Below are positions 35,945 through 43,580 of a stretch of DNA of 64,000 nucleotides, in pieces. Origin of the DNA: Salinicola halophilus. GTDB lineage: Bacteria > Pseudomonadota > Gammaproteobacteria > Pseudomonadales > Halomonadaceae. Positions within the stretch are counted from its first letter, which is position 1. Each line of letters starts with the position of its first letter. The notes under the pieces are model-generated. The model was not told the origin of the DNA. It did no database searches and saw nothing but the letters and a program-made list of their open reading frames with translations. The stretch lies in contig NZ_PZJV01000003.1 of the NCBI RefSeq assembly GCF_003206155.1, positions 42,625 through 106,624 on the forward strand, given 5' to 3'. Position numbers and translations under genes: made by a program.

Positions 35945-36524
35945 CCGCGAGGCGCATCGCGCTCGCGGCGAGCATCAAGGCCAGCGAGCGATTGACCCAG
36001 CGGACCTTGCGCGGTTCCGGCAGCCGCCGACCCAGCCAGGCGCCCAGCGCACCCCAGGCGGCAAGGCTCACGTAGCAGATGGGAAAGAACAGCAGCGCGA
36101 AAAGCGCGACGCCGGGAACGGCACCGTCCGAGGTGAAGGCGCCAATCCCAGCGGCGCTCGCCATCCAGGCCTTGGGATTGAGCCACTGCATCAGCGCGCC
36201 GCGACGAAACGTGGCGACCGCGAGCGGTCGCGATGTCAGATATCCGTCGTCGAGCGCCATGCTCCAGGCGAGATAGAGCAGAAAGCCGATACCCAGCCAG
36301 CGGATCGTCGTCATGACCGCCGGCCAGGCGAGCAGCGGCTGCAACACGGCACCGATCGAGATCAGCAGCAGCGTGAAACCGCAGGTCGCCCCCGTGACGT
36401 GGCGCAGACTGTGCCGAAAGCCGCGTTGCATGCCGGCGCTCAGCGCGACCAGATTGACCGGGCCGGGGGAGAGCGACGCGGCGAGGGCGAAAGCGGCCAT
36501 GGAGACGAGCAGAGTCGGCGACAT
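35937..36524 (-). CDS. LysE/RhtB-family amino-acid exporter
   Basis: A 195-residue inner-membrane protein with about six hydrophobic segments and the family N-terminus SLSPGPVNLVALSAGMQRGF (residues 19-38). Members export amino acids such as lysine, threonine or homoserine lactone. It is convergent with the AraC gene, and the 8-bp overlap plus function suggests the two are connected. The ribosome site AGGAG is buried in the 3' arm of a 10-bp hairpin (36529-36557), which may limit translation. Confidence 0.85.
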   Translation of the reverse strand: MSPTLLVSMAAFALAASLSPGPVNLVALSAGMQRGFRHSLRHVTGATCGFTLLLISIGAVLQPLLAWPAVMTTIRWLGIGFLLYLAWSMALDDGYLTSRPLAVATFRRGALMQWLNPKAWMASAAGIGAFTSDGAVPGVALFALLFFPICYVSLAAWGALGAWLGRRLPEPRKVRWVNRSLALMLAASAMRLAVN

Positions 36525-36528
36525 CGGA

Positions 36529-36557
36529 AGGCTCCTCGAGAAGAAGACGAGGAGCCT
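36529..36557 (-). promoter_or_regulatory. Ribosome-site-sequestering hairpin before lysE-type gene
   Basis: On the minus strand a perfect 10-bp stem (AGGCTCCTCG / CGAGGAGCCT, loop TCTTCTTCT) ends 5 bp before the ATG. The 3' arm holds GAGGAG, the only good ribosome-binding site. The structure would hide it unless opened. Confidence 0.6.
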
Positions 36558-36685
36558 AGCGAGATGGCGGGCGACGTTATTGAAGAATATTGCGCTATGG
36601 GTGTCGTCGGGCAGGCCGGATACCGATGCACGATCGTGTCGATGACGTGTCGGAAAGTCCGAAGCGGATCGCGAGACGTTCGAGT

Positions 36686-36835
36686 GTGGCTATGTTGGGT
36701 AGAGCTAGGTTGGGAATGACTATGTTGGAAATGACTATGTTGGAAACGAATATGTTGGGAAGTCGCCACGTTGGGAATGGCTATTTCGAAAGTCGCTACG
36801 CTGGAAGTCGCTAGATTGGAAGTCGCCGCGTCGTG
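36686..36835. repeat. Degenerate 15-bp tandem repeat, ten units
   Basis: Ten consecutive 15-mers run from 36686 to 36835 without a gap. The middle pair (36716-36730 and 36731-36745) is identical, ATGACTATGTTGGAA, and outer units diverge toward AGTCGCTACGCTGGA. It lies in the 429-bp gap between the lysE-type gene and the short-chain dehydrogenase, and is AT-richer than its surroundings. No gene is supported there, though both strands read open because 15 is a multiple of three. Confidence 0.85.
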
Positions 36836-36953
36836 ATCGACGGCGTTGTAAGCGACGGCGTCGAAGTGACCGTGCCTTGGACGCGCGGCCTCGAAACGCA
36901 TCACGCGCCGCTCGGCGCCGGCGCCTTTGGTTCATGACTCGAGGAGAGACAGT

Positions 36954-37808
36954 ATGGCTATGCCACAAGACCCCGTCTGGTTCATCACGGGCTGCTCCAC
37001 CGGCTTCGGCCGCGAACTCGCGCATCGCGTGCTCGAGCAGGGCGGCAAAGCGGTGGTGACGGCCCGCAACCGCGACAGCGTCATCGACCTCGTCGAGGGC
37101 AGCGAGGGACGCGGCCTGGCGCTGGCGCTGGACGTCACCGACGACGCGCAGATCGCCCGGGCCGTCGAAGCGGCGCAGGCGGAATTCGGACGCATCGACG
37201 TGCTGGTCAACAACGCGGGCTACGGCTATCAGGCCTCCTGCGAGGAGGGCGAGGACGCCGCCATTCGCGCCCAGTTCGAGGCCAACGTCTTCGGCCTTTT
37301 CGCGATGACGCGGGCGGTGCTGCCGGGGATGCGCGAGCGTCGCCAGGGGCACGTGATCAGCATCAGCTCGGTCGCCGGGCTGGTCGGCTTTCCGGGGTCG
37401 GGCTACTACGCCGCCTCCAAGCACGCGGTGGAGGGCTGGTCCGATTCGCTCAAGGCCGAGGTCGAGCCGCTGGGTATCGCGGTCACCTGCGTCGAACCCG
37501 GCCCGTTTCGCACCGACTGGGCGGGGCGTTCGCTCGAGCAGACGGCGACACGCCTCGAGGACTACCAGGAAACCGTCGGTGCGCGCATGACCGGTACGAG
37601 TCGGGTCAGCGGCCAGCAGCCGGGCGACCCGGTACGGGCGGCGCAGGCGATGATCGATCTGGTCGCCAACCCCGAGCCGCCGCGGCATCTGGTGCTCGGT
37701 GGCTGGGGCGTGGAACAGGTAACCGACAGGCTCGAGGCGCGACTGGCCGAGGTGCGGGCGTATCGCGCGGTCGGCGAGGCGACGGACTTTCCCGAAACCG
37801 AGCGCTGA
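36954..37808 (+). CDS. Short-chain dehydrogenase/reductase
   Basis: A 284-residue classical SDR. The cofactor motif is TGCSTGFGRELA (about residues 12-23), the structural NNAGYG near 88, the catalytic Ser in ISISSVAG and Tyr-Lys in YYAASKHAVEGW. GAGGAGAG lies upstream of the ATG at 36954. The pattern is that of the oxidoreductase/retinol-dehydrogenase-like SDRs of unknown substrate. A terminator-like hairpin follows. Confidence 0.85.
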   Translation: MAMPQDPVWFITGCSTGFGRELAHRVLEQGGKAVVTARNRDSVIDLVEGSEGRGLALALDVTDDAQIARAVEAAQAEFGRIDVLVNNAGYGYQASCEEGEDAAIRAQFEANVFGLFAMTRAVLPGMRERRQGHVISISSVAGLVGFPGSGYYAASKHAVEGWSDSLKAEVEPLGIAVTCVEPGPFRTDWAGRSLEQTATRLEDYQETVGARMTGTSRVSGQQPGDPVRAAQAMIDLVANPEPPRHLVLGGWGVEQVTDRLEARLAEVRAYRAVGEATDFPETER

Positions 37809-37847
37809 CCGGGGCCGTGGCGACGCGCTAGGCGTCGAGAGAGATCG

Positions 37848-37873
37848 AGGGGCCGGCCAATCGCCGGCCTCTT
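37848..37873 (+). terminator. Hairpin downstream of the SDR gene
   Basis: The arms GAGGGGCCGGC and GCCGGCCTCT pair with one mismatch around the loop CAATC, 40 bp after the SDR stop. The trailing sequence is only weakly T-rich. Confidence 0.45.
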
Positions 37874-38025
37874 GCGTATCGACGCCTATGGCGCGGGCGA
37901 AACGCGAGCGTCACGAGAGGGCGAGCCCAGTAACCTGGGGCGGGGCATGGCTTGCCGATCGCGATGACGGAATCTATACCTTGGGGTCCTCAACCCGTTC
38001 ATCGGTCGACAGGGAGTGACTGAGC

Positions 38026-38730
38026 ATGCTGACCTTCTGGTCCTGGCTCTGCCTTCTGGCAGGGATCGTCACGGCGATCGGGATCGCCATCGATGTCTCG
38101 AAACGCCCACAGCACATGAAGGTCATGAACGTGACCTGGCCCATCACCGGGCTCTACATGCCGGTCGTCGGCTGGTTCGCCTATCGCCGAATGGGTCGCG
38201 CCCCGCTCGCCTCGCAGCAGGCATCGCATGCGCACGGCGGTCATCAGCACGGCGGGCACGAAAGCCATCATCATCACGGCGGCGACAAACCCCAATGGCA
38301 GAGCGTCTTCGTTTCCGCGACCCACTGCGGCGGCGGCTGCACGCTGGGCGACGTGGTCGCCTCGCCCCTCGCCACGCTCACCGGCTTTGCGCTACTCGGC
38401 TCGAGCGTCTGCGGCCACTTCGCGCTGGCCTTCGTCTGCGCCTATCTCTTCGGCGTGCTGTTTCAGTATCTGCCGATTCGGGCGATGAGCGACGCCGGTC
38501 GCGGCGAGGCGCTGAAGAACGCGATCAAGGCCGATACGCTCTCGCTGATCGCCTTTCAGCTCGGCATGTACCTCTGGATGCTGATCGCGCTGCAGCGCTG
38601 GCTGCCGGAGATGAACGCCTTCAGCGTCACGTTCTGGTTCATGATGCAGATCGCCATGCTGGTCGGCTTCGTCACCTCCTATCCGGCGAACTGGGTGCTG
38701 ATCGATCGCGGCATCAAGCACGGCATGTAA
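38026..38730 (+). CDS. DUF4396 membrane protein with His-rich loop
   Basis: A 234-residue inner-membrane protein. Two hydrophobic segments (about 5-24 and 36-54) precede a His-rich loop at residues 68-84 (HAHGGHQHGGHESHHHH). A conserved THCGGGCTLGD (99-109) and three or four more membrane segments follow. This is the DUF4396 layout. The His-rich loop and Cys pair suggest metal binding, possibly copper or zinc; that is inference. GGAG precedes the ATG. It is nearly abutting the convergent oxidoreductase, 6 bp between stops. Confidence 0.78.
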   Translation: MLTFWSWLCLLAGIVTAIGIAIDVSKRPQHMKVMNVTWPITGLYMPVVGWFAYRRMGRAPLASQQASHAHGGHQHGGHESHHHHGGDKPQWQSVFVSATHCGGGCTLGDVVASPLATLTGFALLGSSVCGHFALAFVCAYLFGVLFQYLPIRAMSDAGRGEALKNAIKADTLSLIAFQLGMYLWMLIALQRWLPEMNAFSVTFWFMMQIAMLVGFVTSYPANWVLIDRGIKHGM

Positions 38731-38736
38731 GTGCGT

Positions 38737-39606
38737 TCAGCGATCACGCGGCTCGGTGGCCGTCATGAGCGAGTCGAGCAGTCGCTCGAGTTCGCCGCCG
38801 CTATCGGGGTCGCCGAGCTGCTCGTAGAGCGTGGCGAAGCCTTCGAAGGTGCTGCGTCCCGCCGGGTTGTGGGCAAGCGGGTCGCTATCGTCGAGAAAAT
38901 CGGCGATCTCGCGCATCTCCGGGTGCCAGCGCCACGCCTTCGGCAGCATGTCGGGAATGCCGTCGTCGATTCGGGTGATCACCTCCGGCAGGCGCTCGGC
39001 GAGCTCGTCGCGAAGCGCCGCTCCCGCACCGTGTCGCGCCGCGGCGATGAGCATCATCGTGGTCAGGGCGGTCATGCCCTTGTTGATGCCGGCGAAACAG
39101 AGCTTCAGCGCCGAGGCGCTGCCGCTCGCCCCGGTAAGCGCGCGCACGTCGAGGCCGGCGTCATTGAGCGCCGTCACGAGATCGGCACGCTCACCGGCGA
39201 CGTAGATCCGCGGCGTCTTCTCGGCGGACGGCGGCGGGCCGATGATGCCACCGTCGACGAACTCGGCCCCGGTATCGCGCACCACGCGTTCGAGACGCGA
39301 GAGCGTGGCGGTGCTGACGGCGTTGAGATCGCAGTAGACCGGCGGTGCCTCCGCCGCCGCCAGGTGCGGGGCGAGGGAGGCGGCCAGCGCCTCGGCCTCC
39401 GCCGGCGGTACTACCGACAGCAGCAGCGAGGCGCGCATCAGGGTGTCGAGATCGACGTCGCGCATGCCGGCCTCGCGGGCGCGGGTGACGCTCGCCTCGC
39501 TGCGGCCGGCCAGCGACGTCATGACCTCGACGCCGTGGTCGGTCAGGCGGCGAGCGATGGCGGCACCCATGGCGCCGGGGGCAATCAGGGCAACGGTCGT
39601 GGGCAT
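38737..39606 (-). CDS. NAD(P)-dependent oxidoreductase with DUF1932 domain
   Basis: A 289-residue member of the 6-phosphogluconate/3-hydroxyisobutyrate dehydrogenase superfamily. The N-terminal Rossmann motif is IAPGAMGAAIARRL (residues 8-21) and the C-terminal helical part is DUF1932-like (SASALKLCFAGINKGMTAL near 175). GGIIGPPPS near 125 corresponds to the substrate loop. The start ATG at 39606 has GGAG upstream; a longer in-frame extension is Cys/Arg-rich and unlikely. Substrate unknown. Confidence 0.78.
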   Translation of the reverse strand: MPTTVALIAPGAMGAAIARRLTDHGVEVMTSLAGRSEASVTRAREAGMRDVDLDTLMRASLLLSVVPPAEAEALAASLAPHLAAAEAPPVYCDLNAVSTATLSRLERVVRDTGAEFVDGGIIGPPPSAEKTPRIYVAGERADLVTALNDAGLDVRALTGASGSASALKLCFAGINKGMTALTTMMLIAAARHGAGAALRDELAERLPEVITRIDDGIPDMLPKAWRWHPEMREIADFLDDSDPLAHNPAGRSTFEGFATLYEQLGDPDSGGELERLLDSLMTATEPRDR

Positions 39607-39754
39607 CGGGTCACACTCCGTGTCGAAGACGGTGGGTAGCGACGCGCGAGAACGGCAAACGCACTGTCGCGAACATGAGGACACTATCGTTCAGCCCGGG
39701 ACGAACGGCCATCGTCTCGATGAAAGTCCGAAGGCCATGTCGCGTGTACGTGGC

Positions 39755-39810
39755 GCTCATCCGCGCGTCCGCTCAACCGCTCGTCCGCTCGTCCGCGCGT
39801 CCGCTCGGCC
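39755..39810. repeat. 8-bp tandem repeat, seven units
   Basis: Seven octamers (GCTCATCC, GCGCGTCC, GCTCAACC, GCTCGTCC twice, GCGCGTCC, GCTCGGCC) run without interruption and end 33 bp before the cupin ATG. Here unit gain or loss could shift promoter or leader spacing. Confidence 0.85.
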
Positions 39811-39843
39811 ATTCACGCAATCGCGCTTTCAGGAGATCTCTTT

Positions 39844-40374
39844 ATGACTCACGACACGCCTTCTCTCACGACACCGCAGGCCCGCGCCTTCGAGGCCGAT
39901 GCGGCCAGCGGCTTTCCCAATTCGCCGCTGCCGGCGGTGATTTATCGTCGGGTCTTCGAGCCGGAGGCGTTCGATGCCTCGGCGCTCGCCGAGCGCTTCG
40001 AGACGCTCTTTACGCGGCACGGCTGGCGGCCCGAGTGGCGCTACGGCCTGTTCGATTTCGATCACTTTCACTCCACCGCCCACGAGGCGCTCGGGGTGTT
40101 TCGCGGCCATGCTCGAGCGCGCCTCGGCGGCCCGCATGGCGCTGAGATCGAGCTTCACGCCGGTGACGTGTTGATCCTGCCGGCGGGCGTCGGCCACGCC
40201 TGCCTGCAGGACGAAGACGGCTTCTCGATGGTCGGCGCCTATCCACCGGGGCAGCGCTGGGAGGTCGAACGGGGCGATGTGCAGGCGCTGGCGGCAGCGA
40301 AAGCGCGGGTGGCGGCGGTGGCACTGCCCGATGACGACCCCGTGGGCGGGGAACTGCTGCGACTCTGGCGCTGA
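39844..40374 (+). CDS. Cupin-domain protein
   Basis: A 176-residue single-domain cupin. Metal-site residues appear as FDHFHSTAHEALGVFRG (near residues 70-87) and the second motif as LPAGVGHACLQDEDG near 116. AGGAG precedes the ATG. It resembles small YjlB-type cupins. The preceding leader carries an octamer repeat. Role unknown. Confidence 0.72.
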   Translation: MTHDTPSLTTPQARAFEADAASGFPNSPLPAVIYRRVFEPEAFDASALAERFETLFTRHGWRPEWRYGLFDFDHFHSTAHEALGVFRGHARARLGGPHGAEIELHAGDVLILPAGVGHACLQDEDGFSMVGAYPPGQRWEVERGDVQALAAAKARVAAVALPDDDPVGGELLRLWR

Positions 40375-40479
40375 AGCGAGTGACCGCCGAGGCCTTGAAC
40401 AATACGACGATCGCCTACAGTTAGCGGGCTAGTCGTTCATTCAGTCGCACAGACACTCAGGCAATCAGGGAGCCGATCG

Positions 40480-41403
40480 ATGTCGCAGGGAGAGCAGGCA
40501 GAGCAGAGAGAACAGGCAGGGCAGTCAGAGCGACAAGGCAGTGTCGCGGTACTGGGGCTCGGCGCGATGGGCCACGCCTTCGCCGCCAATCTCGTCGCCG
40601 CGGGCTACCGGGTCTCGGTATGGAACCGCTCGCCGGGCAAGGCCAACGACCTCGCCGACAAGGGCGCAAGGCTGGCGAACTCGCCCGCCGAGGCGGTGGC
40701 CGGCTGTCAGGCGGTGATCACCATGCTGCCGGATCTCGACGTGACCCGCGAAGTGCTGATGGGCCACGACGGCGCGCTGGGGGCGATGCAGAGCGAGGCG
40801 GCGCTGATTCAGATGGGCACTCTCGGCGTCGTCGAGACCGAGCGGCTGATCGAGGGCGTCGCGGCAGCGAGGCCCGACATCGTCTTCATCGACGCCCCGG
40901 TTTCCGGCACCAAGGCGCCGGCACAGCAGGGCAGCGTCACGATACTGGCGAGCGGCGATCGCGCGCGCGCCGGCGATTTCGTCGAGGCGATCTTCGACGT
41001 TCTCGGTCAGCAGACCCACTGGCTGGGCGAGGCCGGGCAGGGCGCGCGCATGAAGGTGGTGGTCAACGCCTGGCTCATCGCCATGATGCAGGGGATCGCC
41101 GAGACCGCCCGGCTGGCGGATACCCAGGGTATCGATCCCGAGACGCTGTGGTCGGTGCTGGAGGGCGGCCCGCTGGCGGTGCCGTACATGAAGGGCAAGC
41201 TGGATGCGATCGAAAGCCGAAACTTCGATCCGCAGATGGCGCTGCAGTGGGGCTTGAAGGATGCCGGGCTCGCACTGGAGGCGGGCAAGAACACGCCGCT
41301 GCCGTCGCTGTCGCAGATTCGCAACCTGTGGGCCGACGCCGTCGACGACGGCTACGCCGAGCAGGACATCGCCGCGATCTACGCCTACCTCGAAAAGCGC
41401 TGA
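40480..41403 (+). CDS. 3-hydroxyisobutyrate-dehydrogenase-like oxidoreductase
   Basis: A 307-residue beta-hydroxyacid dehydrogenase. The first about 20 residues are Gln/Glu-rich and encoded by a 9-bp repeat; the Rossmann strand begins at VAVLGLGAMGHAFAANL. The substrate motif FIDAPVSGTKAPAQQGS is near residue 140 and the catalytic Lys is in GARMKVVVNAWL near 190. Members use tartronate semialdehyde, 3-hydroxyisobutyrate or similar. The stop codon starts a field of degenerate and then exact 14-bp repeats. Confidence 0.83.
   Translation: MSQGEQAEQREQAGQSERQGSVAVLGLGAMGHAFAANLVAAGYRVSVWNRSPGKANDLADKGARLANSPAEAVAGCQAVITMLPDLDVTREVLMGHDGALGAMQSEAALIQMGTLGVVETERLIEGVAAARPDIVFIDAPVSGTKAPAQQGSVTILASGDRARAGDFVEAIFDVLGQQTHWLGEAGQGARMKVVVNAWLIAMMQGIAETARLADTQGIDPETLWSVLEGGPLAVPYMKGKLDAIESRNFDPQMALQWGLKDAGLALEAGKNTPLPSLSQIRNLWADAVDDGYAEQDIAAIYAYLEKR
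40486..40530 (+). repeat. In-frame 9-bp tandem repeat, five units
   Basis: Five 9-mers of the type CAGGCAGAG encode QGE-QAE-QRE-QAG-QSE at the N-terminus of the oxidoreductase at 40480-41403. Similar CAG-rich 7- to 9-mers continue upstream of the ATG. Confidence 0.75.
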
Positions 41404-41437
41404 ACTGAGGCGGCTGACCCGCAACGCCTCAGTCAAA

Positions 41438-41479
41438 GCCGCTGAACCAAGGCGCCTGAACCAAGGCGCCTGAACCCGA
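41438..41479. repeat. 14-bp tandem repeat, three units
   Basis: Units at 41438, 41452 and 41466 are of the type GCGCCTGAACCAAG. More decayed copies extend back to the stop codon of the upstream oxidoreductase at 41401. Confidence 0.82.
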
Positions 41480-41480
41480 A

Positions 41481-41512
41481 CGCCCCGGCCTGCGATCACG
41501 CAGGGCGGGGCG
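41481..41512. terminator. Terminator between oxidoreductase and argC
   Basis: A stem of about 14 bp with one mismatch (CGCCCCGGCCTGCG with its partner) and a 4-base loop is followed by TCGTCGTTT on the plus strand. It lies between convergent genes. Confidence 0.65.
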
Positions 41513-41533
41513 TCGTCGTTTCCGGGCTCGTCC

Positions 41534-41567
41534 ATCCAGCCTGCTCGGCTATCCAGCCTGCTCGGCT
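41534..41567. repeat. 17-bp tandem duplication
   Basis: ATCCAGCCTGCTCGGCT occurs twice in a row and a third partial copy starts at 41568. It sits just after the argC stop on the argC strand. Confidence 0.85.
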
Positions 41568-41607
41568 ATCCGGCGATATCGGGCGCCATCGTCTGGGCTT
41601 TTCGCTT

Positions 41608-42567
41608 TCAGGCGGTCAGGCCGGTGGTCTCGTCGAGCCCGAGATGGACGTTCATGTTCTGCACCGCGGCACCGGCAGCGCCCTTGCCGAGATTGTCCAG
41701 CCGCGAGACCAGCGTCAGCCGCTCGGCGTTGCCGAAGACGAAGAGCTCCACCCGGTTGGTCTCGTTGCACGCCTGCGGATCGAAGAAACCGGCGTCGAGA
41801 TGGGTGTCGTCCGCGAACGGCATCACGCGGACGAACGGCTCGTCGGCGTAGTGCGCGCGATACGCGGCGAGCAGCGCCACGGCGTCGGCGCCGCCCTCGA
41901 GCTGGCTAACGGCGAGCGGCACCGTCACCGACAGCCCCTTGAGGTAGGGCCCGACGATCGGCGAGAACACCGGCTGGGCGGCCAGCCCGGTGTGACGCTG
42001 CATCTCCGGCAGGTGCTTGTGGCTCTGGCTCATGGCATAGGGGCGCGGGGCCGTCAGCCGGCCGTCGGTATCGGCTTCGTACTCGGCGATCATGCTCTTG
42101 CCGCCGCCGCTGTAGCCCGTCAGCGAGAAGGCGGAGAGCGCGGTATCCGGCGAGAGAAGGCCTGCGTCGATCAGCGGGCGCACCAGCAGAATGAAGGCAC
42201 TGGCGTGACAGCCGACGTTGGCGATGCGCTTGCTGGCGCGGATCGCCTCGCGCTGGCCGGGGGCGAGCTCCGGCAGCCCGTAGACCCAGGCGTCGTCGGT
42301 GCGAAACGCGGTGCTCGCATCGATCAGGCAGGTATCGGGGTTGTCGACCATCGCCGCCGCTTCGCGGGAGGCGGCATCCGGCAGGCAGAGAAAGGCGACG
42401 TCGGCGGCGTTGAGCAGCCGGGCGCGCTCGGCCGGATCGCGGCGCTTGTCGCTCTCGATGCGCAGCAGCTCGATGTCGTCGCGCTGATTGAGATAGTCGA
42501 ACAGACGAAGGCCGGTGGTACCTTCCTGCCCGTCGACGTAGACCTTGTACGGTGTCTGCTGAGTCAT
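41608..42567 (-). CDS. argC: N-acetyl-gamma-glutamyl-phosphate reductase (type 2)
   Basis: A 319-residue arginine-biosynthesis enzyme that reduces N-acetylglutamyl phosphate to the semialdehyde with NADPH. It is the short AGPR type 2: the N-terminal [18 protein letters not shown] binds cofactor, Cys in [11 protein letters not shown] is the nucleophile, and [15 protein letters not shown] is diagnostic. The ATG at 42567 is favoured over a TTG two codons earlier. There are no arg genes beside it, as is common for this isoenzyme. Confidence 0.9.
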   Translation of the reverse strand: MTQQTPYKVYVDGQEGTTGLRLFDYLNQRDDIELLRIESDKRRDPAERARLLNAADVAFLCLPDAASREAAAMVDNPDTCLIDASTAFRTDDAWVYGLPELAPGQREAIRASKRIANVGCHASAFILLVRPLIDAGLLSPDTALSAFSLTGYSGGGKSMIAEYEADTDGRLTAPRPYAMSQSHKHLPEMQRHTGLAAQPVFSPIVGPYLKGLSVTVPLAVSQLEGGADAVALLAAYRAHYADEPFVRVMPFADDTHLDAGFFDPQACNETNRVELFVFGNAERLTLVSRLDNLGKGAAGAAVQNMNVHLGLDETTGLTA

Positions 42568-42660
42568 GCGCAAAATCTCGTGTGTCGGCTGCCTGGCGAT
42601 TGACCAATCGAGCGGCTGAAGGCCCGGTATTGTGCGGATTTCGCCGCGGCTTGTCAGCCC

Positions 42661-42722
42661 GCCCGCCGCCGCGGCTCTCCATGCCGCCCGCCGCCGCGGC
42701 TCTCCATGCCGCCCGCCGCCGG
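42661..42722. repeat. 25-bp tandem repeat, about 2.5 units
   Basis: Units beginning at 42661, 42686 and 42711 share GCCCGCCGCCGCGGCTCTCC; the third is cut short. It lies between the aldolase gene's 3' end and argC. Confidence 0.88.
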
Positions 42723-42738
42723 GCCCGCGACTGACGCC

Positions 42739-43485
42739 TCAGAGGCGGTAGCCGGGGTCGATCGCCTCCAGCGTGCGCAGGTGGGCCTGCCATTCGAGGA
42801 GAAGATCGCCGTCGTCGTGGGACATCCGGTCGTATTGACGCGGCACCTCCTCGGCCAGCGCCGGCGGTATCGCGCGCAGCGGCTGGCCGGTGGACTGAAC
42901 GGCGATCTGGATGTCGCAGGCGCGCTCCAGATAGAAGGCGTTGTTGAACATCTCGGCGGCGCTGGCGCCGGTCGTCAGCAGACCGTGGTTGCGCAGGATC
43001 AGTGCCGGCTTGTCGCCGAGGCTGGCCACCAGCCGCTCCCGCTCGTCGAGATCGAGCGCGATGCCCTCGTAGTCGTGATAGCCGAGGCGACCGTGGAACT
43101 GCAGCGCGATCTGGTTGAGCGGCAGCAAGCCCTCCTCGAGACAGGAAACCGCGACCCCGGCGCGAGTATGGGTGTGCATGACCCAGGCCGCGTCGTGGCG
43201 CGCCCGATGGATCGCCGAATGGATGGTGAATCCGGCGGGATTGACCCGCTCGGGGCTGGCATCGACCTTGTTGCCGTCGACGTCGATCTTGACCAGCGAC
43301 GACGCGGTGATCTCCTCCCAGCGCCAGCCGTAGGGGTTGATCAGAAAGTGCCCGGCTTCGTCGGGCACCCGGGCGGTGATGTGGGTATAGATGAGGTCGG
43401 TCATGCGGTAGTGCGCGGCCAATCGGTAGCAGGCGGCGAGTTCGATGCGCGTCTGGCGCTCGCGGGAAGAAACGGTGTGATCCAT
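42739..43485 (-). CDS. Class II aldolase/adducin family protein
   Basis: A 248-residue protein of the fuculose-phosphate aldolase fold. Zinc His residues are visible in WVMHTHTRAG, and NHGLLTTG is family-typical. It has TDLIYTHITARVPDE and LINPYGWRWEEITASSLVKI near the N-terminus. It ends the minus-strand run tmpA-tmpB-caiX-ghrA-aldolase. Members often cleave or isomerise small hydroxyacids; the substrate here is unknown. Adducin-like members without aldolase activity are the alternative. Confidence 0.8.
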   Translation of the reverse strand: MDHTVSSRERQTRIELAACYRLAAHYRMTDLIYTHITARVPDEAGHFLINPYGWRWEEITASSLVKIDVDGNKVDASPERVNPAGFTIHSAIHRARHDAAWVMHTHTRAGVAVSCLEEGLLPLNQIALQFHGRLGYHDYEGIALDLDERERLVASLGDKPALILRNHGLLTTGASAAEMFNNAFYLERACDIQIAVQSTGQPLRAIPPALAEEVPRQYDRMSHDDGDLLLEWQAHLRTLEAIDPGYRL

Positions 43486-43580
43486 GAGACGTCTCGTGAC
43501 GGTAAGAAAAGAACGGTGGTGAAGCGCGGCGAGTCGCGCTGACCGATCGCTCGCGCTGACCGGTCATTCGCGACGAGAGA

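Noticed and set aside
36686-36835. The 15-bp repeat as a second CRISPR-like array
   Set aside because: There are no spacers between units and no palindromic core.
36440-36904. A small gene covering the 15-bp repeat (SHFQHSHSQ-like product on the minus strand)
   Set aside because: The frame is open because the period is 15; there is no ribosome site and no domain, so it was listed as a repeat only.
41906-43567. A 553-residue frame spanning argC and the aldolase gene
   Set aside because: It shares strand but not frame with two well-supported genes and passes through the 25-bp tandem repeat; the composition is Arg/Pro/Ala-rich shadow sequence.
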